Assembly (NCBI RefSeq): GCF_021172065.1
Contig: NZ_CP087880.1
Location: 3,572,583-3,636,582 of the forward strand
Length of the DNA: 64,000 nucleotides
From: Pseudocitrobacter corydidari
GTDB taxonomy: Bacteria > Pseudomonadota > Gammaproteobacteria > Enterobacterales > Enterobacteriaceae
Direction of reading: 5' to 3'
Positions 10,908 to 18,956 of the stretch are shown here, piece after piece. How positions within the stretch are numbered: the stretch's first letter is position 1; each line of letters opens with the position of its first letter. A program made the position numbers and the translations under genes. Below the pieces are notes generated by a model. That model had not been told where the DNA came from and made no database searches. It saw only the letters and a list, made by a program, of their open reading frames with translations.

Positions 10908-12449
10908 ATGAGTACTCATAGCAGGAAACTGTCGTTTACCACGCCGATAATCATCAGTTTCGCCGGTATCCTTTTGAGCTTCCTGGTTATTGCCACCCTG
11001 GTGATGCTCAATCAGCGTAAAGATATCATTGAGGATTACCACCATATCAACCGTAACTTCACCCACAACATGGCGGTGAATTACATGGAATCGATCCTGC
11101 GCGAAGATGATTATATTTTAAGCCGCGCGACAACCTTTCTATCGAACAATGAACAGCTGGATAACGTCGTTAATCGCGATCCGGAGAAAGGCACCGAGCT
11201 GATGATGCACCTGCTGGCGCTGATGCCGACGGTAACGTCCATCTCTGTCGCCGACCCTAATGGGAATTATTTGCGCGTCCCACAGGTGATGGCGACGTCC
11301 GACAGTGGGGAGTTCAATGCCACAACGCGTCCCTGGTTCCGGGCGCAGGGTGACTCTGGGTTATTTGCGCGCTATACGCAGCCTTATACGGACTACTTTA
11401 CCCGCGAAACCACCATCACTATGGCCAAGCCTGTCGTTTCTCCGGATGGGAAATTGAAAGGAACGCTGGCATTTCACCTGGATTTGCCGTCAATGAGTTA
11501 TACCCTGCGACAAATGCAATCACCGGTCAGCGGGGAATTTTTTGTGGTTAACCGCGACGGTAAGGCCGTGCTTCACCCGGATACCACCCGCCTGTTCAGT
11601 AATATGGTGCCTGAAAAGCTGATGGACCAAATGACCAATGCGGAAGGGGAAATCCACGACGGTAAGAGTAAAACCTGGCTCTACTATTACTCGTTCACCA
11701 ATCCCGACTGGTTCGTCATTTATAAAGTCTCCGACCATACGCTCGCCGACCTCGCCCATCACGAGACAGTGATTGTGGCCTGGGGATTTGCCGTCGCCGC
11801 CTTTGTCATCATCGTCTTTGCCCTCTATTTGCGCCACGCCTCGCGTACCGTGCTGATGAACATCATCAATGCTATCAAAACGGGCGACGTTAACCGCGCG
11901 CCGAAGCTTGAAGCGATGTTAAGCAAAGCCATTGAAACCAACAAAGAACGCGAAATTGCCTACGTCCGCCAGGCCACAATCGATGCCCTGACCGGCTGTA
12001 AAAACCGTCGCGCCTTCGACAGCGATATCGCCGCGCTGATGAACGATCATCAACCTTTCGCACTGGCGCTGGTAGATATCGATAACTTCAAGTCGATCAA
12101 TGATACCTGGGGCCACCTGAACGGCGATATCGTACTGCGTAACGTCGCACGCGAAGGGATACAAATTCTGCAACCGCATGAGATTTCGATTTATCGCTAT
12201 GGCGGCGAAGAGTTTGCCGTAATTTTCCCGGCAACGTATATCGATTCTGCCCGTACCCTGCTGGAAAACTGGCGTGAGAAAGTCGCGCAACGCACGTGGC
12301 GTGAAGAGGGGCTCACCGTGACCTTCAGCGGCGGACTGGGCGAATGGAATATGGAATCGCTGGAACAGCTGATTGTTAGCGTTGATGAAGCGCTTTATAA
12401 AGCAAAACAGCAGGGGAAAAACAGGATTTTGCGCACGACTGCTGCATGA
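10908..12449 (+). CDS. Membrane diguanylate cyclase with Cache sensor
   Basis: A 513-aa inner-membrane protein predicted to make cyclic di-GMP from GTP. Layout: TM1 (about 10-32), a periplasmic Cache-like sensor domain (about 40-275, with RPWFRAQ and a PYTDYFT segment typical of small-ligand Cache domains), TM2 (about 287-307), a short linker and a GGDEF domain with an intact GGEEF signature at 432-436, DALTGCKNRRAF and DIDNFKSIND. The RxxD inhibitory site five residues before GGEEF is absent (PHEI instead), so product inhibition is not expected through that site. Start chosen at 10908; an in-frame ATG 33 bp upstream is possible. It is an accessory gene relative to the E. coli order between thiH and rpoC. 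Confidence 0.9.
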   Translation: MSTHSRKLSFTTPIIISFAGILLSFLVIATLVMLNQRKDIIEDYHHINRNFTHNMAVNYMESILREDDYILSRATTFLSNNEQLDNVVNRDPEKGTELMMHLLALMPTVTSISVADPNGNYLRVPQVMATSDSGEFNATTRPWFRAQGDSGLFARYTQPYTDYFTRETTITMAKPVVSPDGKLKGTLAFHLDLPSMSYTLRQMQSPVSGEFFVVNRDGKAVLHPDTTRLFSNMVPEKLMDQMTNAEGEIHDGKSKTWLYYYSFTNPDWFVIYKVSDHTLADLAHHETVIVAWGFAVAAFVIIVFALYLRHASRTVLMNIINAIKTGDVNRAPKLEAMLSKAIETNKEREIAYVRQATIDALTGCKNRRAFDSDIAALMNDHQPFALALVDIDNFKSINDTWGHLNGDIVLRNVAREGIQILQPHEISIYRYGGEEFAVIFPATYIDSARTLLENWREKVAQRTWREEGLTVTFSGGLGEWNMESLEQLIVSVDEALYKAKQQGKNRILRTTAA

Positions 12450-12465
12450 TTCTCTGTTCAGTTAT

Positions 12466-12495
12466 TGTAGTGGCCGGTTGTATTGTGCCACTACA
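12466..12495 (+). repeat. 9-bp inverted repeat after the cyclase gene
   Basis: TGTAGTGGC (12466-12474) pairs perfectly with GCCACTACA (12487-12495) over a 12-nt loop, 16 bp after the stop. No T-run follows. It may be a 3' end stabiliser or a weak terminator. A run of nine G follows at 12510-12518. Confidence 0.5.
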
Positions 12496-12588
12496 GTAGT
12501 TGTCCCGGCGGGGGGGGGATGTGCTATTGCCGAAGCTGCGCATGATTGTTAATGTCGTAATTATATGTACCCACTAACTCACGCTGTA

Positions 12589-12768
12589 TTATCTTTTTTC
12601 CTTTAATAGATTTCCTACCGTAATGGAATTGGAAGTCGACGGGTTAATGCAAAACGTTCCATTTTGAATTTTATCCCCACCAACTAGATCGACTGCTGAT
12701 ATAGCGAAACCCTCAGCAGAAGCGGCCATCATAGAAGACGCTGCTCCAAGGACAACTCCCCACGCCAT
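12589..12768 (-). CDS. Small hypothetical protein after the ankyrin gene
   Basis: A 59-aa open frame starting MAWGVVLGAASSMMAAS and ending VGNLLKEKR, preceded by AAGGT nine bases before the ATG. It is in the same frame as the ankyrin-repeat gene just upstream, separated from it by a TAG and nine sense codons. The N-terminal 20 residues are hydrophobic and Ala-rich, and the rest is polar. I recognise no family. It could be the last gene of the Rhs-associated cluster or the remnant of a larger coding sequence. Confidence 0.35.
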   Translation of the reverse strand: MAWGVVLGAASSMMAASAEGFAISAVDLVGGDKIQNGTFCINPSTSNSITVGNLLKEKR

Positions 12769-12795
12769 TCCGTTGTACCTTCGCTGTTTATGTCT

Positions 12796-13224
12796 CTATG
12801 TGTTTTTATTAGATTTCTTTATGATTAAATTTATAATTTCTTTTCGGTTATTTCTTTTTGCTATATCAAGCGGCTTTTCTCCTGATTCATTTTTTATATC
12901 TACATTTACGTTATGATTTAATAGCAGTTTAATTGACTCCATTTGATCGAATAGCACTGCATGATGCAATGGAGTATTACCCAAATCGCCAACTGAGTTT
13001 ACATCGGATCCTAATAAAATTAATTTATTCATATCTTCTGTACTTCCTTGCCATGCGGCAATATGCAGCATGGTATCACCAGATAACCCATGCTGATTTA
13101 CATCTATTATTTGCACATCCCAAAATTCACTGCTTTTTTGATATTTCTCAAAAATTTCTTTCGAGTTAATATCAGATGCTTTTTTCTTGATAGACATTAA
13201 CTCTTGAAATGTTTTCCCACCCAT
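12796..13224 (-). CDS. Ankyrin-repeat protein, candidate Rhs immunity
   Basis: A 142-aa cytosolic protein with about three ankyrin repeats (residues 48-80, 81-113 and 114-138), including the classic GNTPLHHAV and GEKPLDIAK turns, after a helical N-terminus. It has a good GAGGT ribosome site and starts 12 bp after the stop of the displaced Rhs C-terminal domain at 13237. Small ankyrin proteins directly after rhs toxin ends are a known immunity type, so I infer that it neutralises that domain by direct binding. It is AT-rich compared with the thi operon. The pairing is inferred from position only. Confidence 0.75.
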   Translation of the reverse strand: MGGKTFQELMSIKKKASDINSKEIFEKYQKSSEFWDVQIIDVNQHGLSGDTMLHIAAWQGSTEDMNKLILLGSDVNSVGDLGNTPLHHAVLFDQMESIKLLLNHNVNVDIKNESGEKPLDIAKRNNRKEIINLIIKKSNKNT

Positions 13225-13236
13225 TACATTACCTCT

Positions 13237-14394
13237 TTAGTTAAGTTTGTTCGATTTATCTATACAGGTTTTATTATATTCTCCCTTGAAATTGTTTATC
13301 CGATTCTCCCAAGAGGAAATTTTATCATCATGACGACCAGGAAACCATTTATAATCCCAGTCATTATATAAATCAATACATTTCTGAGCATGGTTAATTG
13401 TATCAGATAAAAATGCACAACGATTCTCATAACGCTTTCTGAATGGATCTGGCTGCTTATTATCACAAAAGGTTTTCGCCTTCTTATATTCTCGATCCTT
13501 CTGCAATTCTGCTTCATTCCTCGCATCTTCCTGAGTATTCGGACGATTATCAGTCTGTCGAGATTGTAGAGCCTGAATTGTTGAACCCGCCCCTAAAAGA
13601 AAAGAAAGAAATATTCCACCTTCAATTATACAAAGATCCTCCACACACAAACCTAATGAGTCTGTATATTTAATCGGATTCAACGGATAACTATAAAAAT
13701 TCCATCCACCTTTCAGCCCTATCGGATCCTGTGTGATATATCTTCCCAACAACGGGTCATAGTACCGGTTCCGGTTATAGCACAGTCCCGACTCCTCATC
13801 GTGCTGCTGGCCCGGCAGGCGGTATGGCTGGAACAGATGATGCGGGTTCTCCTCATTCAGCTGGTTGCCCCATTCATCATACTCCCCGCGCCACACCGTA
13901 TTACCGTCTTCGCTGATGAGCGCCAGCGGCAGTCCACGGTGGTCGCAGTGATAAAGATGAACGTTTCGCACTGGTGTATATTCCGGCTCCATCTGTCTGG
14001 CCAGTTGCTCCACCGTCAGCCCGCACTGTGCCAGCCACGCATGGCTTTCACTGCTCACGCGGTCTGCCCGGATTTCCTCCTCCAGCGTGTCCAGCAGCCG
14101 CACCAGTTCAGCCGGGAACACCACACCGTGGCCGTCCTCGCTCCCTTCCTGCTGTAACTTCTCCGCCAGGCTGCGGCGCTGCGCTTTATGCAGCTCACCA
14201 TTCTCTGTTTCAATTCTGATGAGCGGCGTGAAGCTCCCCGGCTGGGAGACCGCCTTTCCCCACGCATCGTACTGTGTCTCGCTCCGGTTGCCGTCCGGAG
14301 AAATGACCGCTGTCAGGTCGCCTGCGGCGTTGTATTCGTAACGGGTTTCATGGCCCTGCGTATCCTTTGTCGAGATTAACCGCCCACGGTTGTC
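13237..14394 (-). pseudogene. Displaced Rhs end, toxin candidate C (headless)
   Basis: A 385-codon open frame with no proper start: a TAA (14395-14397) precedes the first Rhs-homologous codon. It joins YD-repeat sequence ([14 protein letters not shown]) directly and in frame to the [13 protein letters not shown] part of the shell, dropping about 430 codons compared with the intact copy at 18957-23057. It then keeps the conserved shell end and a 136-aa C-terminal domain rich in charged residues and cysteine, with no recognised family. The second shell-end motif reads DSLGL where the other copies have DPxGL, a change at the usual self-cleavage site. It is followed by the ankyrin-repeat immunity candidate. 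It was likely a donor or relic of toxin-end exchange. A GTG at 14124 could start a shorter product. Confidence 0.8.
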
Positions 14395-14397
14395 TTA

Positions 14398-14612
14398 AGT
14401 AGTCGGGGTTGTTTGGAACCGACGTCCGACAGCAGATCTTGGTGGGTCTGCCACCACCTCTTCAAAAGCTTATGCTTATTACATACAAAATGTATTATTT
14501 TGCATCTTTGCATCTGCGGCATGAATTATTATTTTCCTGCACCGCAATTTCACACCACTCTGTTCTGCGTCACGACTGAGCGCAATATTAATAGAAGTCA
14601 TGGAGATGTCTT
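14398..14612 (-). other. Non-coding AT-rich junction between two Rhs remnants
   Basis: These 215 bp separate the immunity gene at 14613 from the next Rhs remnant. No start-to-stop frame of note and no hairpin with a T-run were seen. A short open stretch on the minus strand (about 14490-14590) might be a transposase or gene remnant, but I could not assign it. It looks like a recombination junction. Confidence 0.4.
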
Positions 14613-15167
14613 TTATTTATTTTCCTTAGCTGCCAGGTTTGGTATTTTTTTTGTTAATATCTGAAGTATCTCATTAGTTACATTTGAATTATAAAAGTAC
14701 TCATCCCTTAGAATGTCTGATATATGCTGCAACACCGCCAAATCATCACTACTTTCAACCAATGCCTTCATGTATTCCATTAATTCCACTGAGCTAAATA
14801 TGCGCATCAACAACTCATCTAATTCAAAACTACATCTCTCACACAAATTTGTAAAATGAGATTTTATCACGCGACCAATAACATTTTTCTGCTCACAATT
14901 AAAATCAACAATGCTAATTGAACGAACAAACTCAAAGAAATTATTTTGTTTTGTAATCCTCTCACTAGAAAGCATAGAACTAATAAAATCAACTTCATCA
15001 TCTGAAACAATCAACTTGACCGGATACATTCTTGATAATATAAAAAGAGCCCTTCTTAGATTATTATCATCAAGGCTCTCAAAATACAACTTTAAATCCC
15101 CACCAATACTCCCCCCCTGTAAAATCATTTCAATTTCATTTTTTAACAAAATATCTTTTCCGCTCAT
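14613..15167 (-). CDS. Candidate immunity protein (184 aa, helical)
   Basis: A 184-aa acidic, probably all-helical soluble protein with a strong GAGGT ribosome site six bases before the ATG. It starts 45 bp after the stop of the displaced Rhs end at 15213, which is the usual place for a cognate immunity gene. No domain is recognised. Base composition is AT-rich, unlike the GC-rich Rhs shell tract beside it, as expected for exchangeable toxin/immunity modules. The role is inferred from position. Confidence 0.65.
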   Translation of the reverse strand: MSGKDILLKNEIEMILQGGSIGGDLKLYFESLDDNNLRRALFILSRMYPVKLIVSDDEVDFISSMLSSERITKQNNFFEFVRSISIVDFNCEQKNVIGRVIKSHFTNLCERCSFELDELLMRIFSSVELMEYMKALVESSDDLAVLQHISDILRDEYFYNSNVTNEILQILTKKIPNLAAKENK

Positions 15168-15212
15168 ACACGACCTCGTTCAATTAGAAATCAAGAATAA
15201 TCTGTTACTTCA

Positions 15213-16529
15213 TTATGGAACAGCAAGGCTAGCCGCACCAGCCACTGGGGTGGCCACAACAGAGACAAGAGCAGCTCTGACTATTTTGTACCCAACATAA
15301 AGGCCAACAGCAACTGCTCCTGTTTTTGCTACATTTTCAACGGACTTATTCTCCTTTTCCTCTGTAGCCGGGCAGTTAGTTGGAGAAGCCGGTGGGTTGC
15401 CACCACATCCATTATCATGCCATTCTTTCCAAGCATTATCTAAATTACGTAGCGCAATTGTTATCAATATTTCATGACCTTGCACGGTATCTCTTAATGC
15501 AGAACCAGGCCATGCCTTGTAAGGCAATCCACGAGGATCATTCTTCAAATCTGGATAGCGTTTATCCCAAATTTCTTTCTGCAAGTTTTCAATTCTTCTT
15601 TCAATCGATGCACATTTTTCAGCATTCAACCCCATCGGGTCTACAAATAACACTGGATTTAATGGATATTGATATAAGTTCCATCCACCCGCCAGCCCTG
15701 TCGGGTCCTGGGTGATATACATCCCCTGTATCGGGTCATAGTACCGATGACGGTTGTAGTACAGCCCTGACTCCTCATCATGCTGCTGTCCCGGCAGACG
15801 GTACGGCTGATACAGGTGATGCGGGTTCTCCTGGTTCAGCTGGTTGCCCCATTCATCGTATTCTGCACTCCACACCGTATTGCCGTCTTCGCTGATGAGC
15901 GCCAGCGGCAGTCCACGGTGGTCGCAGTGATACAGATGAACGTTTCGCACGGGTGTATATTCCGGCTCCATCTGTCTGGCCAGTTGCTCCACCGTCAGCC
16001 CGCACTGTGCCAGCCACTGGCGGCTTTCGTGACTCACGCGGTCTGCCCGGATTTCCTCCTCCAGCCTGTCCAGCAGCCGCACCAGTTCAGCCGGGAAGAC
16101 CACGCCGTGACCGTCCTCGCTGCCTTCCTGCTGGAGCTTCTCCGCCAGGCTGCGGCGCTGCGCTTTATGCAGCTCACCATTCTCTGTTTCGATACGGATG
16201 AGCGGTGTGAAGCTCCCCGGCTGGTAGACAGTCTGGATACGTGTGGTGTCGGTCTGTATCGTCGTCAGGCGGTCGCCGTCCCAGCCGTACCACGTCACCT
16301 CCGGTTTACGCGACAGTGACATCCACCCCGTCAGGTCACGCTCTCGCCGCCACACCCGTTTGCCTGTCCGGCGGCCCAGCGGGTCATAGAGGTAGCGGCT
16401 CTCGACCTGCGGCTCGCCGTGCTGTATCCGCGTGTAGAACACCAGGCGGTGCTGACTGTCGTAGTGGTAGTGATGGGTCCGCTCGTCGTACATCCGGATA
16501 ACCCCTGCCGGGTCTTGCCCTACGGCCAC
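15213..16529 (-). pseudogene. Displaced Rhs end, toxin candidate B
   Basis: An open frame of up to 438 codons that begins inside Rhs homology ([18 protein letters not shown]) with no PAAR or N-terminal shell. It contains the last YD-repeats and the conserved shell end ([20 protein letters not shown], two DPxGL motifs), then a 137-aa C-terminal domain. The domain has a helical charged first part ([18 protein letters not shown]), a Cys/Pro linker and a hydrophobic tail (about 30 residues ending AASLAVP) that could insert in a membrane. The upstream edge is fused to a truncated zinc-ribbon gene near 16505-16530. GTG at 16529 is the only obvious start and has no convincing ribosome site. It is followed by the 184-aa immunity candidate. 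Confidence 0.78.
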
Positions 16530-16795
16530 ATACTGAATTTCTGGCTTGTGGTTGGTCTTTTAGGACTTTCGGTGCCTAAAATATCCGGTCCAGATGCAAA
16601 AAAACTCTGACATTGTGGACAATGCATGACAGATTGCTGATAGCTATTCTTAAATTTGTAACCCTCATAATTAAATTCACTTGCAGATCGCCCACAGCAT
16701 GAACATGTTTTCTGAACTATTTCTGGCTCATCCATGTAAGGAAAAATAATGCCGCTTAATGATCTAAAAATTAATTCAACCGGATGAACATCCAT
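16520..16795 (-). pseudogene. Truncated zinc-ribbon protein gene
   Basis: A 91-codon frame with two cysteine pairs (TCSCCG near residue 32 and HCPQC near 59) and a conserved-looking [17 protein letters not shown] segment. It stops abruptly at a TAG created where Rhs shell sequence begins (about 16505-16520). The motif order suggests the N-terminal part of a larger zinc-ribbon protein whose 3' end was lost when the Rhs fragment joined. The exact family is uncertain. Confidence 0.55.
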
Positions 16796-16889
16796 ATTAT
16801 CAATTCCATTGAATGCTTATTGCAAAAAAGCTTTAGTTAGCAATATTTATTCAAGATTAGTTTTTTATAAAATGTTTATCTTTATCATT

Positions 16890-17165
16890 TTACTCCTTAC
16901 CAATAACTTTCCTTTTCCAAAATATCGCTTCACGCATACCATATACCCCACCCAGAAGAAAACCTTTTTTAAGAGAGATAATAAAATCGCCATAAAAATC
17001 AAAATCAAATACCCCGGACTTAAATCCAAGATAAACAGCAATCCCAAGTAGACCTATATATATAGCAAACGCACATCCAAAACAGCACTTGAGCATTGAA
17101 ATAAAAATAAATTTATATACATTTTTTTTGGCATTCATTCTATTTTTACTCACTAAGTTTTTCAT
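16890..17165 (-). CDS. Small membrane protein, candidate Rhs immunity
   Basis: A 91-aa basic protein with one clear membrane helix (about residues 18-47) and a second, weaker hydrophobic stretch (about 62-75). The ATG lies 24 bp after the stop of the displaced Rhs C-terminal domain at 17190. A membrane-bound immunity protein would fit a toxin that acts at the inner membrane, and that domain has hydrophobic segments. The ribosome site is weak (GAGGT lies about 15 nt upstream). AT-rich. No family recognised. Confidence 0.6.
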   Translation of the reverse strand: MKNLVSKNRMNAKKNVYKFIFISMLKCCFGCAFAIYIGLLGIAVYLGFKSGVFDFDFYGDFIISLKKGFLLGGVYGMREAIFWKRKVIGKE

Positions 17166-17189
17166 TGGTTTTACTTGTTGTGACCTCTG

Positions 17190-17849
17190 TTACAACAGCG
17201 CCAACTCCCGTGGCAACGTTACTGCCCCCGCCCCCTTCATTGTACCAAAACCTGTTATTGTGCCTATAATTGTCGAAACGACACCTTCATTTGTTTGTGT
17301 TGTTCCTTTTAGCAAATTACTGGCAGAGTACCCCGCAACATTGATTCCTATCGTTGCCATCAAACTACGACCTTCAGTTAGAATCCCCGCATTCGTTGCT
17401 ACATACACATCGCTGAAACTGAAATCTCCACCATTAAATATCTGATTTAATGCCTTAGCTCCACCAGTTAAAGAACCAGATACAGCATATGATGCCGAGG
17501 GGCATACCGATATAGATGCTAAGGTGGCAGAACCATAAACCAAGCCTTCCACATATTGCTTTGCCTGTTTTGGCAAATCTCCTTCTGCCAAATGTTCTAA
17601 TGAAGCAGAAATCTCTTCGGGGGATGCTCCTTGTTCGGCCATCGACATAGCTAACGATCTTGCTGATTGCATGTAATTGCTAAATCCCGAACCAAATCCC
17701 GATAATCCAGACAATCCCAATGGATCTGCATATCCAACAGGATTTGAAGGATATTGATATAAATTCATCCCCCCTTTCAGCCCAATAGGATCCTGTGTGA
17801 TATACCTTCCCAACAACGGGTCATAGTACCGGTTCCGGTTATAGTACAT
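17190..17849 (-). CDS. Orphan Rhs C-terminal domain, toxin candidate A
   Basis: A 219-aa frame consisting of the last 46 residues of the Rhs shell ([20 protein letters not shown] to DPLGL) and a 173-aa C-terminal domain. The domain starts [14 protein letters not shown], is Gly/Ala/Ser-rich and has alternating hydrophobic segments, which suggests membrane activity; no family is recognised. The ATG at 17849 replaces CTG of the other copies and lies six bases after GAGGAG, a near-ideal ribosome site, so this part may be translated on its own. It overlaps out of frame with the truncated PAAR head ORF (17777-18007). It is followed by a small membrane protein as immunity candidate. Confidence 0.65.
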   Translation of the reverse strand: MYYNRNRYYDPLLGRYITQDPIGLKGGMNLYQYPSNPVGYADPLGLSGLSGFGSGFSNYMQSARSLAMSMAEQGASPEEISASLEHLAEGDLPKQAKQYVEGLVYGSATLASISVCPSASYAVSGSLTGGAKALNQIFNGGDFSFSDVYVATNAGILTEGRSLMATIGINVAGYSASNLLKGTTQTNEGVVSTIIGTITGFGTMKGAGAVTLPRELALL

Positions 17850-18007
17850 TCTCGACTCCTCATCATCTTAGAATAGGTGATACCGCCCGGACACACCGAA
17901 CACGCCACGCCGGTCGGCACGCCTATCAGCCCCCCAGATGAACCCTGGACTATCGGGCCGCCCTCCTGGGTCATGTCCCCCTGGCGCGCCGCTGGTTTTT
18001 CGGTCAT
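17777..18007 (-). pseudogene. Decapitated rhs gene: PAAR-like head with frameshifted tail
   Basis: The first 42 codons match the N-terminus of the intact Rhs protein ([24 protein letters not shown]), including the ribosome site GAGGAAAT. At about 17867-17882 a short unrelated link joins this to the shell end, removing nearly 1200 codons and shifting the frame, so the last 34 residues are nonsense. The result is a 76-codon ORF that ends inside the toxin candidate A frame. Together, 17190-18007 is one rhs gene with an internal deletion. Its translation could help load ribosomes near the internal ATG at 17849. Confidence 0.75.
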
Positions 18008-18334
18008 GTTTTATTTCCTCTTACTTTTCCGGTGAGAGTTTATTTTAATCTGGGGGAATATTTACTTTCAGATAAGAATTCACATTAAACAGGTAATATT
18101 TTAATTAATGCGTGACTGAATATGTATTATATTCGTTATACTTTAAGTTGCATGTGCTGCGACTTGAATTATTTAGAGTATACACAATGCCAGATATTGC
18201 AAAAGACCACTATAGTTCTGTGTAAAAATCTCTAGCTGTTCATTTCATTTGTTATCTCAGAGGCAGATCGCATCCTCAATAAATAACTAATTACAACATG
18301 GACATTCATTAACCGGGACATGGTATTTTCTAAA
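18008..18334 (-). other. AT-rich gap upstream of the truncated rhs head
   Basis: About 330 bp with no convincing gene. It holds the ribosome site of the truncated head (GAGGAAAT just above 18007) and several AT-rich hexamers that could serve as promoter elements. Short frames around 18232-18447 are unlike any protein I know and overlap the immunity gene. Confidence 0.4.
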
Positions 18335-18787
18335 TTACTTAATTCTTTTTTCAATAGGTATAGAATCAGAATCACCAACTTTATACACCTTCTCATCACT
18401 AATATATAATGATGCTTTGGCTGCATAAAATTCAATATATCCAACATTATTGCAAAAAATTATACTGTAATGTGATTTGCTATTCTTAATGAATTTCTTA
18501 TTTATTTCCAAGATGTATAAACAATCCGCATTAAAATAGCCTTCCGATTCAGTATCGGAAGACAATTGAATATTAAAGCTACTGACGCATTCAAAAATTA
18601 TCTTTGCAGGGCATATGTGAAACACGATTCCATCTCCGATGGATGAATCAACATTCATAACATAATCAATATCAAGTTCAAGATAATCTTTAATTAAGAA
18701 CTGCCTCCCATCGAAATTGAAGTTAATTGCCCACATTTTATTATCATGTATTTGATCTATAAAATCTTTCTCAACTAGTTTTTTCAT
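18335..18787 (-). CDS. Candidate immunity protein of the intact Rhs toxin
   Basis: A 150-aa acidic soluble protein, AT-rich, mixed alpha/beta by eye, with no recognised family and no signal peptide or membrane segment. It is the first gene after the intact rhs (about 170 bp downstream, same strand), the normal position for a cognate immunity gene. The ribosome site is weak (GGCGA about 9 nt upstream). I infer that it protects the cell from the Cys/His-rich C-terminal domain of the intact Rhs. Confidence 0.65.
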   Translation of the reverse strand: MKKLVEKDFIDQIHDNKMWAINFNFDGRQFLIKDYLELDIDYVMNVDSSIGDGIVFHICPAKIIFECVSSFNIQLSSDTESEGYFNADCLYILEINKKFIKNSKSHYSIIFCNNVGYIEFYAAKASLYISDEKVYKVGDSDSIPIEKRIK

Positions 18788-18956
18788 ATTAACATCGCCA
18801 CATAAAACATATTTATCTACTATAGATTATACTCACCGAATATTAAATGGCGAGAGAAAATTTAATATTCATTACATCTACACTCACCACTGCACATACA
18901 ACCAGCATAATAGAAATATAAGAATCCATTATGATTTTAAAGTATAGATTGATAAT

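Noticed and set aside
12589..12768. Reading the 59-aa product as a PAAR or spike-tip fragment
   Set aside because: The glycine and asparagine spacing only loosely recalls PAAR repeats; there is no reliable motif.
15780..16319. Plus-strand frames repeated opposite the Rhs shell ends (also 13801-14157 and 19668-20003)
   Set aside because: Their similarity to each other only reflects the repeated Rhs DNA on the other strand.
18232..18447. 71-codon minus-strand frame overlapping the 150-aa immunity gene
   Set aside because: It overlaps a better-supported gene in another frame and has no ribosome site or known family.
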